DNA of 64,000 nucleotides, taken from positions 92,829,478-92,893,477 of the forward strand of contig NC_092862.1 in assembly GCF_032062135.1 (NCBI RefSeq). Direction: 5' to 3'. The notes under the pieces are model-generated. The model was not told the DNA's origin. It made no database searches and saw only the letters and a list, made by a program, of their open reading frames with translations. Position 1 is the first letter of the stretch. The number at the start of each line of letters is the position of its first letter. Source of the DNA: Pyxicephalus adspersus (Eukaryota > Chordata > Amphibia > Anura > Pyxicephalidae). The position numbers and the translations under genes are program-made. Below are positions 31,455 through 43,644 of the stretch, one piece after another.

Positions 31455-34400
31455 TTCATAACTTTATATATTTTAACTAGGAAACCTCCTGTATATCCCA
31501 AAGCTCAGGTTTTCAGGACACGTATTATAAATCAAAGCACAAGCAAATAGTGCTGTCATGCAAGTTGACTTTTGTATGTGGTACTCCAAGAAGCATATGT
31601 GTGAAGCAGCAAATGTTTACTTTGTCACTGGACATTCATCGGATTTGCCACTTTTTCAAACCAATTCACAATACATCTGAGTTTAAAGTCCTACTCCTCA
31701 TCCTAGGTTTCCCACTACTTATTGATTTTATATTATTCTGCGCTTGATTTGAAGATTACAGTTTACTTCACTTTTTATAAATCAATCTCAACTCAACTGA
31801 ACTGAAACCCATACTGATGTGAAGTGGAGTTTGTTGGCACAGTCAGGATATAAAATAGTGTAAATTCAGAAGAAAAATGTTGAAATAGTTTAATTGAGTG
31901 TTTTTTTAATCCACTAAGAGGTTTGTATTTCTTTCCATTTCAGCCTTTGGCCTCCGACATTTCGGAGAATGACAGTAAAGAGATTGTGGCCTAATTTCTT
32001 TTTTTTTTTTTTAACTTTGTCACTCCCTAGACTAGAGCAGCAGCAGGATGATGAGGTTATCCTATCTCATCCTATTCCTTGTTAGCAAGTATACACTGCA
32101 ACACACAATTGGCTGTGACAGCTATCCTTTCTTTTAACAAGCGGAATGTTGCATTGCACGTATTTAAAAGACGCAAAATCTTTGGTATAGAAAGCATACC
32201 TGTATTAATGCACTTGTGTGTGTGTTTTTTTATTTTTTATATTTACCTGGGTTTTTATCTACCTAAATTATAGGGCAAAATGAGTAGCAGCATTCATGTT
32301 TCAAGGTCATGTAGGTTAATATATATATGCCCTGTTAAAAAAATATATAATTTTTTTTAACGAGTACCGAATGTTTGGATTGCCATTGCAGGCCTGGCTC
32401 TGAATATCTTAGTTATGTTGATGTATATAACTTCCATACTTTGGTCACAAATCCAAAACAAGTATGCAGCCTTGTTATCAGAAAAGTAGTATAATTCCTT
32501 ATTTTTATACATTTTCTGGGAAAGTAGATAAGTAACCAAAGCCAAAGCATCGACACGAAGTAGGCAACTATAAGTAAAAGAAGAAATAGGAATAGAAAAG
32601 AGAAGAAATGAGAGCCTAAATAATTCTGTTCTGATAAATGTACTTTAAGATGACATTGTTGCTTCTCTAAACAATTGCTTCAGCCTTTAAAAAAAGAGGT
32701 GAGATACTTACTGTACCTCTCCAAAGGGCACCAAGTTTGTTCTTCACTAGTTAGCAGTCTTACTGTTTGACACTTTCAGGTGCGGGATAGTGTCTTCTCC
32801 TCTCGGTGTTTTAGTTTACTCCTTCCAGCTGATACATCACTACAGGACTCCAGTGGCCTGTGAAAGAAACTACTTTTTCCAGAGGAAACATGCTATCTGA
32901 CACACCAGTGCTGAAGACTGAACATGTACTTGACATGAAGTATTCATCCTCCTAACATACCTCTTCATTTTACTCTACAGAGTAAAATGTTAAAAGTTCT
33001 TGTGGCCAAGTCATAGCTAAATTATTTGTTTATGTTTTCAACTTGTATCATAGAAATTACATGTCAAAATTTTTTTTATGACTTTGAGAGTATCGGCCTA
33101 ATCCCTAAACTGACAATTTATGCCCCTTTCAGAATAACAGTTGCAAACAGTTACTGTTAGCCACTCACAGCTGCCCCTCTTTAATACTGTGTGGTTTAAC
33201 CTGCAGTTGTGTCAATCACAGCTCAGCCTCAACTGCACTGTGGTTAAGTTTGTGGTTTGCTGCGGTTCAATGTTTTCAGGAAGTTGATGGATAAAGAATT
33301 ATTATGTTCTTCCTTTCTCAATCCTCCAGCAGCAGTTGCAAACTGCTGTGAGCTGTGGTTGAAGGGGGCTGCATTTAAGTCAATGGAAGCAGCTAGCCAC
33401 CCAATGGCGGCTAAAAGCATAATATTGTGCTCAGCAACTGTGGCTGCAATTCATTGCAACTGTATGTATATTAATACATAAAGAAAACAAGGGTATATCA
33501 ATAATTCATATCCAGTAATTCATATACAACCTTACTTTTGTTTTACTTCTGATATCTGGCTCAGAAAACTAATATGAGAGTAAGTAAAATCTCAACAACT
33601 TTCCGTTTCACTTGCTTGTAGCTATCAGTGAGAAAACACAAGGTCTGCACACACATTGTAAAAAAGGTTGTTTTTTAGCACCCTGCAGAACAAGTATTTT
33701 ATAATTAGGCTATGTTTATAGTATATTGTTCTTCACCTTTATTCATTAACACATTAAAGAAAAGCTAGTTCAACAGATGTACTTAGTACTTGGGCTTGTG
33801 AAAATCTTTCCCACAATAAACTAAAAGTAGATTCTGAATGTTTTGCTATCATTGGTGTTTTTAAAAATATAGACAAGCATATGTTTAGCAACAATTCTCT
33901 GAAATGCTAAAGCATTTAAATGATGTTCTGATGATATTAAGAGGCCTAATGTATGGCCCTCAAAGTTTCCTCACAATATTCTATTTTCACTTGTAGACTA
34001 AAGAAGATCTGAACTCTATTATTATGTCAAAAATGGCAAGCAGAGGGAAAAAGGTTAGTCACCAGTGCTGTTTGATCTCCCTAAACCTTGCTAACCCTAC
34101 TAAACTAAACTCCCCAAACTGGATTTTCCCCTAATACTCATTACCATGACTTGTTCCACTGTGCCTGTTTCAATGTCACTATTTTGATTGAGGAGCAGGG
34201 CCTTGTAAGAACTGTAGGCAGATAATCTAACAGCTGATGTAGGAATAATAAGTAGGCCCCAAGAAAGGATAACAAATCACAGATCCAAAGAATGAATGAG
34301 ATTGAATCGGGGAGATGTTTGCAGATTTTTAGATACAGCTTCATCTCCAGTATAGTAGTGAGAAGCACTGTGATGACCCTAACCTCACTTGACATCTCTC

Positions 34401-34880
34401 TCTCTTACAATGTGATCTGGAATGCTGGTGCCACAAACAATCAGGATATGTCTCTTCTGATTGACAGATATGGTATAGTAACATATTGTTCAGTGTTTGA
34501 ACAAAGCACAGCTTAGCGGGGGCCAGACCTTCCTCCACCCCCTTCCCTACTTCAAGGCATGCCTTCTTTGCACCCTCTAACCCCTTGTTCTCCAAGGCCA
34601 TTTTCTGTCCTCAGAAACCCTTTGTGATCTGGTGACCTTGTGCTCATGTGCCCAGGCATTCCTGCAATGTTGCTTTCTAGTAACTGACTCTTGCAAGTTC
34701 CTGACCACACCCGTAAACTGCCTATCCTAACCTTTAGCCTGTCCATGACCCTGTTTGCTTTTATGTTCATATCAGCTTTAATTACTTATTTCTACTGCTA
34801 TCTGCACCAGTGTGATGTGGACTGTAACCTTGCACATCCACAATAAAGTCCATCACTCCTTTAGAGGCAACTCTAACTGA
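31455..34880. other. No gene recognised
   Basis: A short exon-like segment at 31943-31973 is discussed under findings. 33130-33470 contains several ACAGTTGCAA/CAGCTG motifs in both orientations and may be an old palindromic repeat. No real gene frames; 34341-34770 minus frames are chance. Confidence 0.45.
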
Positions 34881-34884
34881 TGAC

Positions 34885-34974
34885 TCCATGCAGATCCTGT
34901 CCTGACTGGGAATCAAACCTGGGACCTAGCGCTGCAGAGGCCCGAATTCTAACCCCTGAGCCACCATGCTGCCC
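34885..34974 (-). mobile_element. tRNA-derived SINE head
   Basis: On the minus strand the segment starts GGGCAGCATGGTGGCTCAGG at 34974. GTGGCTCAGGGG corresponds to a pol III A box, and GGTTTGATTCC about 45 bp on to a B box. It then continues into AGTCAGGACAGGATCTGCAT and loses SINE likeness. This is the vertebrate SINE class beginning GGGCRGCACGGTGGCTCAG (from memory). The 3' body and tail are missing. Confidence 0.75.
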
Positions 34975-34979
34975 AACTT

Positions 34980-37450
34980 GAATGCTTTAAACCTGAACAA
35001 AAAATGTATTGATGCACATTAAAATGTATGGCATTACATGCACATGCTAAATATAAGCATTGTGAAAACATATGCAAAAATGCATTTTTCTTTGTCTACT
35101 TGTACATTCTTATGACTTTTTAAAAAGAATAGGCATTCAAAAAATTGTGGATTACCTTTCGGTTTGAACAATTCTGGCAATCTCCCCTGATCTCTGTCAT
35201 TACCAACGGCATTTTGCTCACAGAACTAGTGTCATTGGATGTTTTCTGTTTTTCTTAAGCTTCTTAAAAAACTGAACTGCAATGTTTGAAGATCTCATGA
35301 GTTTGGAAATTTCTAAGTTGCTACATCCATCATATTTGGCACCAATATACATTTCTTGGTCAGGAATGTTTCCAAATCAATATTAGGTCAAATAAAATGT
35401 AAAAATATTGGCCATGCTTATATGCTTTCTATATTGTATTGCAGCCACATGATTCTTTGGATATTTGTTTTCAGAAGCAGGTATAAATATAGCACAAATA
35501 CTGAGCATATATTTACATACCATAAATATAAAAAGACACAATATTATTAACTGATTTAAATCACATTACTTAAAGTATGGCCCAAAAAACCCTACACACT
35601 GTTCCTTTTGAGTTAACTAAAATTCTAATTGCAAAAAGAATATTGTAACTAGTCTTTTTAATCACATAATTTTCTATTACGGATAGTTATTTTATATATT
35701 TTAAAGATAATTAACTTTAAAGCACTTTTTTATGACCATCTATATAACTTAAACAAGATACAACCAACTGTTTACTTTAATTAAACCTACTATTATTTAT
35801 GCCCCTATTCAAGTTATAAATGCTTGTAAAATGTATTTTAATCTATTGTGAAATATGCGTTTGGGTAGTATATTCCTGGTCTGGATAGTTTTATGTTAGA
35901 AACACTTGTCAGCTCAAAACACTATCATCTCTGTTGAAAAAAAAGTCTTTAAGTATAGCAAGCTAGTAAGAAAACTGATACAGGAATGCCAAATACCACA
36001 AAATCTTTCTCTCACGTCTTTGATAGTGGCACTGGGACATCGAAAGCAGTGATTTCTATACAAGAAAAACATTTTTGGGGAGATTAGCACAATTGGATCT
36101 TACACAGAATGATAGTGCTGGGTGCAGTTTTTCTGTGTATTATGAGAACGTGTATTATAACCATACATCACCAGAGCCACCCTTGCTCACAGAGAAGCAG
36201 TTTGGCAAGACTGAACACCTCTAGCCACCTCTTCAGGAAGCTTAACAAAAGAAATCACTAAACATATGGCTCAATCCAAGAAGTCTAAACAGCAGCTTGG
36301 CCCAGAGGCAGCCAGAAGAATGTTGATGTTTGCAGTTTGCAAATGTGTATGTTTTAATGTAAAAAATTGCCAAATGGTTTATTAAAAATACAATGTTTTT
36401 GAATGCTTGACTATTCGAAAAGAGAATATCATTCTGATGGTTTTTAGTAATATTTTAGGGTATAGATCACTACCTTTAAGAACAAGAGGTTTCTTCCTGG
36501 ATGGATAAAAGTAATCCTTTGGTGTTTGATATTATTAAAAATGTATGTTCCTATTTTCGTTTTATAACTATGAGCAATGAATTTACTTTTTCGCCTCTGT
36601 CTGCATATGCTTAGCATGAGAATAGACACAGCAGGGCTTTTACAAGCCTGGTATATTCCATATTCAGACAAAATATGTTGTATTTCACTTTGATTACTTC
36701 CGATGCTTTAAATGAGGATGTTGTGTTTTGTTGTCATTTACAATTCCTCTCGTACTGTAGTATAAACACATTTTTAAGCAGGAACATTTTGGTGCATTTT
36801 CCAGCTTTCCTACTACAGAAACGTAATACCATACTAGACTTAAATATCTATAGTCTATACCTATAGCCTTAAATATCATCGGTCTGTCAATTAATGTTTG
36901 TAGCACCCCTTTAGTTTAGTGAGGTGCCTTTAAGCATTTAAAAGTTGATGTTAGTGTATGGTGAACAGTTCTAGAACATGGTTCTCCACAGGGAGTGATG
37001 GCTGACTATCTATTGTGATAGAGGAGGTATCTGTTCATAGTGGGGTAGCAGCCGATCACTACCCTGGTGCATCACTTGGACCTATGGCATATTTTGGTGC
37101 TTTTAAGGCTGGTAGTTCATAGAAATTATTATTACTAGGGTTTTGTGATTTTCATTGCAATGCAGGAAGATCATGGCTGATGAGAGGAGCTGACAAGTTG
37201 CTGTACAGAGTTTTATAAAAATCAGAAAGCTATAGCAATTTTCACGTGATGCAGAATCTCCATGACTGAAGGAACTGAAATTTAATGAAGGCAATGGGTA
37301 GGCCGAGGACAGTATGGCTGGGAAGGAAAAGGGATCCTAGATATCACTTAGCAATTCAAGGAAGTGGGCTCTGTCTGACCTGCTTCAGCTTCTAATGCAC
37401 ACCCTCAGAAGCTGACTCTATGCAGTGAAATCAGAGTAAACAATTTCAGT
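34980..37450. other. No gene recognised
   Basis: AT-rich DNA with only short frames. No repeat termini were seen. 36120-36330 is slightly GC-richer and non-repetitive, and could be unique sequence. Confidence 0.5.
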
Positions 37451-37456
37451 ACAGGG

Positions 37457-38497
37457 AAAAGTTTTTTTTGGTAAACAGTAGGTTGTATTAATCATACCTT
37501 CTCATAATACAAAGAACAAATAATCACTGATTCTTATTCCTACAGTAGAGTCAGTGTTGGTTAATTAGGTCATAAATGAACTAGACAGTAGCCATCTTAT
37601 CATAAGGCCGCTGTACCCGGCGCATTTCACCCGATGTAGGCTTCCTCAGGGGTAGCGAAACATTACGCGAAGTAATACACACATACTTGATAGCATCTGA
37701 GTATACAGTAGATATAAGGGATAAACTAAGTAACTTAATAATGCATACAGAGTATGATGTTTAAATAACAACAATAGTAGAACCAAGTAGAGTTAAACAA
37801 TCATAAAAATTATAATAGAACCAACATAGTGTTGTATATGGTGTGATACTGTATCATAGTAAATGGTAATATTGATAAAAGTAAAGATAAAAGGTAGAGT
37901 GTAATATTATCGATTAATGACAAATATTAATAATAATTATGACAAATATTTAGGTAAATGTTAAATGAAAATAAGGCAAAGATGTCTATTCTAAACAATG
38001 AGCAGTAACTTACATATTTCTCGGCAAAGGAATGGAATGGAATGCGGTAGGAATGCACAACAGTTGGATCACCAAGGGGGTGACAGATGACCAGGTAACA
38101 AAGGCATGTGATTGATCCCTATTGGGGAAATAAGTTTGTTGTCAGTGAGTGAGTAAGTAAATAAGTTCACTGGTCATAAATAAAGAAATGGAAATCTTAT
38201 CTACTGTATACTCAGATGCTATCAAGTATGTGTGTATTGCTTTGCTTAACATATCGCTACCGCTGAGGAAGCCTACATCGCGCAAAACACATTGGGTACA
38301 ACAGCCTTACATATGCGAATCTGTGCAACTAATTACACTGGAAGATTTGATTAGATGGCTACTGTCTATTTTATTTATGGCCTAATTAACCAACACTGAC
38401 TCTACTGTAAAAATAAGAATCAGTGATTATTTGTTCTTTGTATTATGAGAGAGCATCATTATTGCCAAAAAAACCCTTCTCTTTGTCTATTTCTCAC
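37457..38497. mobile_element. Foldback element with ~240-bp arms
   Basis: The left arm (about 37457-37723) and right arm (about 38196-38497) are inverted copies. For example, CAAAGAACAAATAATCACTG near 37510 is mirrored near 38430, and ATACTTGATAGCATCTGAGT near 37683 is mirrored near 38210. The centre is about 470 bp and AT-rich. Each arm carries the GAGGAAGCC/GCGAAAC-type core (37613-37655 minus, 38256-38299 plus). No transposase frame is inside. A target duplication could not be fixed. Confidence 0.75.
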
Positions 38498-38499
38498 AT

Positions 38500-39310
38500 A
38501 TCTGTATCCAGGTTGGCCACATAGCTCATAGCAATACCTAATTTCAGTATGGTAAAAGTACAGTTGTACAAGATGGAAAGTAAGGCTGGAGTTCAGATTT
38601 AAGAAACAAAAGGAACATTTTTTTTTTCTAAGCTAGGCTCTAACTTAGTTAACCCATCCATTTCCTGTGGCAATGTCTTGGAGAAATATAGATTGAATCA
38701 CTCTCTGTGTGAAAATACCATATATCCTTTGCACAATAAATAGTAAAAGGGCAATCAATGCTTTGTGACATTAGATAAATGAATGCATGACAAAGACAAT
38801 TAAAGTTGAATGCACAGCATGTGTGTTGTGCTTTTAATTTTTTTTTTTTTTTTGCAAGAGAACCTTTCATGCAAATGGAAGGCCTGCTGTTTAGCCAACC
38901 CTCGCCACATATATAATTGATAAACTATGTAAGCAGTTATTTACCTCCTCTATTTGATAAGGGTTACATTAACACTGCATGCTGGGCACTTGAATTACAT
39001 TTTGCAAGATTTTAGGTACACAGGACACAGACATCACCTGCACCTATTGGCACCTGAAAGGAGGTGAGTAATTGTTTCCATAATGTATTTATTACAGGCA
39101 TTTTATTTTTTAGGGTGGCAGAGAAGCGAATCTTTCATCTGCATGGGATATCATCTATTTTTTAATGCACCTCATCATGTTTTAATGCTTCATTGTGTTA
39201 TAATATATGGACATAAGACTTTTTCTTGCTTTAGGACTGCATTGGCAACACTGCTGAAGTGAATTGGACATCATGCATATTTAGAAGGGGGTATACAATT
39301 CTCTCAACAA
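38500..39310. other. No gene recognised
   Basis: Intergenic; a T17-like run near 38838-38854 is the only low-complexity feature. Confidence 0.5.
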
Positions 39311-39314
39311 CTTG

Positions 39315-39522
39315 TTGGGCCTGATTTATCAAAGCTCTTCCAGACTGGAGAAGATGGACTGTCATGGATGATTTAGCAAAACTAAAATGGCTCTGGTCCG
39401 GGACTGAAAACATTTGCCAAATAATGGGGAAATATGTTTAAGAATTCACTCATGATTACTCAGGTTCACTCAATATAGTCTATCTTCTCCAGTCTTGAAG
39501 AGCTTTAATAAATCAGGTCCTT
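39315..39522. mobile_element. Palindromic MITE, diverged copy
   Basis: The ends GGGCCTGATTTATCAAAGCT and AGCTTTAATAAATCAGGTCC are inverted. The inner CCAGACTGGAGAAGAT pairs with ATCTTCTCCAGTCTTG. Same family as 10438-10664 and 56320-56530. The central part has drifted. Confidence 0.7.
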
Positions 39523-39524
39523 TG

Positions 39525-40265
39525 TTCTTTCAACTCTTTTATTGCTTTTTCCCACTGTTATTAGAGCAAAGTATCATTATGAAAGAATTATAGCTAAAAA
39601 GTTGTTTATGTACAGAGTTAGAAAGTGTTAGAACCTGGGTGAAGTTCAGGACTTAGGGGTCGATGAAGATCTTCTCAAGCTTTGGATGACCACTGATGAT
39701 GAAACTCCTGTGTGTGCAAAGCTGCAGCATGCGCCAAGCAGTGTAGAGCTAAAACAAATAGCCACCAGGAACCAGGGTGACACCACAGGGACACCTCCTG
39801 GTGACTTTTTTTTAGTTCAGATCAGCTTGAAGTAAGGAAAAGAAAATGTGGACATTAATTAAAGCAATCCCAATGTGAAAGCTTCATTTAACTTTCTAAT
39901 TCAGTTATCGGTTCTAGCTGTGAATAGAAGCGACCTACAATCTTCCTGATAAGGGAAGTGAACGACAATACAAACTGACAGAAATAAAAAGCAAGCAAGC
40001 AGTAAAATAAAGATTCTAACACAAAAAGAAGGATTACTTTACTTTTGGAAGGGCATAAACATTGTACTGAATGTAACTTGTACACCTTGCTAAACGTACC
40101 AATATGTTAACATTTGTTATGTCTTAATTGTGAAGCTTTTGAGCACAAAAAGTGATACAAACCAAACACACCAAAATGTACCTATGATCCCAACTTGACT
40201 TAGCAAATATGAAAGATTAAAAAAACTCAAACACCGTAGTTACCTGATTTACAAGGTAAAAACAC
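39525..40265. other. No gene recognised
   Basis: No coding or repeat signature. The minus frame 39888-40085 is a chance hydrophobic frame. Confidence 0.5.
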
Positions 40266-40269
40266 CAGT

Positions 40270-41130
40270 TTGCTCCAGAAGATGGGGGTTAAATTCACTA
40301 ATTATTCTATGCCTAAAATATAATCCTGAACTAATCTTATTTTTATATGGCAAAAAAAATTCTGCTTACAGCTCTGACTGTGCATCATCATTAGATTTGG
40401 GAGTTATGCCAAAGCAACTCTAATCTAATATGGAAATGAGGTGTTGGCCAGGATATTGTGTCATTCTGCTGAATGGGATCACCTGCACCCATCTCTCTTT
40501 GGAGACATTTCAAACAGAGTTAGCTCCTTAAACCTTCTAATTAAAATGAGAAATCCCCAAGCTTCCATGACTGAGCCTAGAAAAAGATTATTAGGAATTT
40601 AATAGGGAAAATATCACAGCTCAGACCATCTGTGACCCAGTGTACTATGAGAATTTAAAGAAAACTGGAAAGAGGAAGCATACACTTCAATGAGCGCTTC
40701 AGGAGCATGTCTATGGAGCAGCAATAAATCAACATACTTAGAGTACAGCCTTTTTCAGATTTAATTACTGTTACATAATTATTAGCAAAGCATTTGCCTC
40801 TGAAACTGTAAAACTCATTACATCAAAAATCCCCAAGCTCCCTATGAATTTCATAAACTAGTTTGCTTTTTTCAGCTGAGGGAAAATTCACTAGAGAAGA
40901 TTTCAATTGCATGTTTCACCTCAAAGAGGCATCTTTACCCAGACAGTGCAGCCTTTTCTCATTGGAATGTCTTGACTAGTGCTCTTCAGTGGAAAACCAA
41001 GGGCTTCAGGATTTAATAAAAGTACCATTTCCAGAGCATATGAAACCAAATCTGTTTAGCTATTTTGAAGCAAAATGCCAATAAGCTTTGTGATTGGACT
41101 TTTGGAATATAGCTCAAATAAATATTTCAT
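40270..41130. promoter_or_regulatory. Candidate conserved non-coding block
   Basis: About 860 bp without repeats or ORFs, with dense homeodomain-like sites (TAATTA at 40762-40767 and 40776-40781, CTAATTAAAATGAG near 40538) and mixed-complexity sequence resembling vertebrate enhancers. A CCCCAAGCT motif recurs at about 40555 and 40831. It is the strongest enhancer-like stretch by eye, but there is no alignment behind it. Confidence 0.35.
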
Positions 41131-41134
41131 CTAA

Positions 41135-41908
41135 ATGCCTCTTTTGCTGCCACTATGTGAGGGACCAGTCTGTGCCTTATAATTTTTGCTGCACACATCA
41201 TGTGAAATACTCTGTGGAACCTGACTGAACATAATAGTAGTTCTCGAAAATAAAACAGAAATTTTATTATTTTTTCACATATGGCACGAAATCTTGGTAG
41301 TAGTTGTCTTTACTTTCTTTACTCTCACTATTTAATTTCTATGATGCATTAGTTGTGTTAAAACTAATAAAGAAAAGCTGTCTTTACCCTTATATTCCCA
41401 ACCCTACTTCAAGGTCCTTCAGCCATGGCTGCCATTTAAACTCCAGATCTTATAACTTCTCATAACCACTAACCATAACAGAACCACCGGATCTTATAAC
41501 TTTTCAGAGCCACCAAATGCCTTTTCCCCTACAAATAAATCATCAGGTAGCAACAGAGACTCAGCTAAGTCCAACTATGACATGACCATACATCAGGAGA
41601 TGGATTGGATCTTTGATGGGAAAATTGTTGGTCCTGGGTGAAACATTTGCCCTACAGCAAAGCATAATTTGACTTTACTTATGGTGATAAAGCAACAGCT
41701 TTTAATGCCTATCCCTTTACTAGCACATGCTCATTTCTCCTTTACTAACATCATTCTTTTCAAGAACTTGTACCTTCCATGAAGAACAAGATGTGTAAGC
41801 AAGTTGTGTGAAAGATTAGTGATAAGAACTATTTGATCTTCCTTTGCCCTCTACCTGCCTTTTTAGAGGTATAGCTTTCATAGTATATTTCCTCTTAAGG
41901 TAACCTAA
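41135..41908. other. No gene recognised
   Basis: Intergenic. A GGATCTTATAACTT / AGATCTTATAACTT repeat occurs near 41445 and 41488. Otherwise nothing. Confidence 0.5.
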
Positions 41909-41916
41909 GCCCTTAC

Positions 41917-42205
41917 CAGCGGTGTAGTGGGGGGGGGGGGGCACACTTGCCCACCCTTATTTGGCAAAGAATTCTTTAGTGGTTCGCGGCGTGGATCACG
42001 ACTCCCATATGGAATTGCACGGTCAGGGAGGTGGGTGGGTTGTCTTTCTGAACACAACCCAACCATTTTTTCATCGCAGGCTCAGACCTGTGGGTGGGTT
42101 CTGAGCGTTTATTCTGGGAGTGACAGAAATGGCAGGGGTGTAGTGGGGCGGGCAAGTCACAGATAGTACTGTGCCCCCTCTTCTTTTTTTACGACTAGAC
42201 CCCTG
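41917..42205. mobile_element. hAT-type MITE with near-perfect 8-bp duplication
   Basis: The left end CAGCGGTGTAGTGG and the right end, read inward, CAGGGGTCTAGTCG agree at 11 of 14 positions. CCCTTAC (41910-41916) and CCCTTAAC (42206-42213) flank it, an 8-bp duplication that lost one A on the left. A G13-14 run starts at about 41928. CAGGGGTGTAGTGG at 42131 repeats the terminal motif inside. The plus frame 41927-42166 lies in the element and is not a gene. Confidence 0.75.
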
Positions 42206-42214
42206 CCCTTAACC

Positions 42215-43275
42215 CTCAACCTTTAGGAAGGTACATCATTTAGAACCACTTCTCTAAATAATGCTGATTTGAAATTGCTGTTAATGTTTGCTAAGGAATT
42301 CCTGGTCAGACATGGATCTGACAAGCAAAGGAATGCATGTATTATTTTATTATTAATATTATCATTATTATTTTATTGTATTATGCATGTATTACTTATT
42401 ATTAGGTATAATAGAATATTTATTTTTTGCTAGTGACACGTCCTAATTTTATAAATACAAAAAATAATGAACACCAGTGTCCTGACACACTGAATTGCTT
42501 TTTAAAATCTTTTTACCGTACACTAGGTTGTATGAATGATCTACTGCAGTGATGTTTAAATTGGTGAACACTTTATATGCAGGATGTTTACTGTAGCACA
42601 GTTGCTGCAACACTATAACTAAAACCTGTCCCCAAAGTAGCCTTGAGCACTGCTTTGGAATGGTTCTAATTATCCTTCTCCTGCCTGGACATTGGCTATT
42701 AAAAATTCTAATGTAGCATCTCCTCTGAAGTGGACCAACAGCTGCTGGGCCTTAATGTATCATTATTTCCTTGACAGTTATCTAAAATTATTACGAATTA
42801 AATGTAATGTCTTTCACAATAAGCAAATAGGCGGTCAGAGAATAACTCACATATCACAGGACATATGTTCACACTGTATGACAGTCTCCAAATACATATT
42901 AAATTATATCAGGATTACTTGTTTCACAAATATGTTGTTAAATGCTTTGGATGGTTGCTAGAAAGTGACAGTAAATTGCAATGTTATGATTCCACTGCTG
43001 CTTGATAATATAAAAATTACAGTTGGAAAGAATTTAGATGAAAAGGTTTATCAGGTGTTAATGATACCATGTGAACAGCATAATTTAAATTGGAACTCCG
43101 GCCAATGGGTTTTCTTTTTAGTTCCTAATAGAATAGGTAAAGGTTGGAAACTGAGAAGTCTTTTTAACTGGGGATATTTCCTTTGACAAAAAATCCAACC
43201 TCTGACAAGTGGGATCTGAACAGATATCCTCAATTGCAGATTTCCCTTCAATCCTCTGAACCCCTCCCTCAAAAT
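42215..43275. other. No gene recognised
   Basis: AT-rich DNA with TTATTATTA runs near 42345-42410. Frames at 42692-42961 and 42965-43186 have no domains. Confidence 0.5.
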
Positions 43276-43277
43276 CT

Positions 43278-43485
43278 TTAAAGCTGAATTAAACGTAAAA
43301 TACAAAAAAAGTCACAATTACCTTTAACTCTGCAAATCCCTGAATTGGGTCCTGCGGTGTCCCGGAATCTTCCTTCGTTTGCGCTGGGCAGTGCCATCTT
43401 ACTCTGTCTTCTTCTGGCATCTGATCTCACACTGCGCAGGCGCGAGATCGGCAACTCTTTCTCCGCAGTGTACATTTCAGAGAGA
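43278..43485. repeat. TTAA-ended repeat, left end
   Basis: It begins TTAAAGCTGAATTAAACG at 43278, related to the ends at 4937, 53301 and 57594. The body has CTGATCTCACACTGCGCAGG, shared in reverse complement with about 2090-2115. No right terminus is visible. The opposing frames here come from the GC-richer repeat body. Confidence 0.5.
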
Positions 43486-43579
43486 GAATGTAAAAGTTTT
43501 TACTGTAATTCTACAAGTAAAAACTAATTCCCTTCTTTGCATTTGTCCTATATAGTGCTCATATTATATACTGTATGTG

Positions 43580-43581
<2 letters not shown>

Positions 43582-43630
<49 letters not shown>

Positions 43631-43640
43631 TTATTTATTT
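43582..43640. repeat. (TA)n and (TTTA)n microsatellite
   Basis: A TA run of about 40 bp grades into TTTATTTATTTATTT. Confidence 0.95.
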
Positions 43641-43644
43641 TTTA

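Noticed and set aside
34885..34974. Possible functional tRNA gene
   Set aside because: A and B boxes are present but no cloverleaf or anticodon arm forms; it fits a SINE head.
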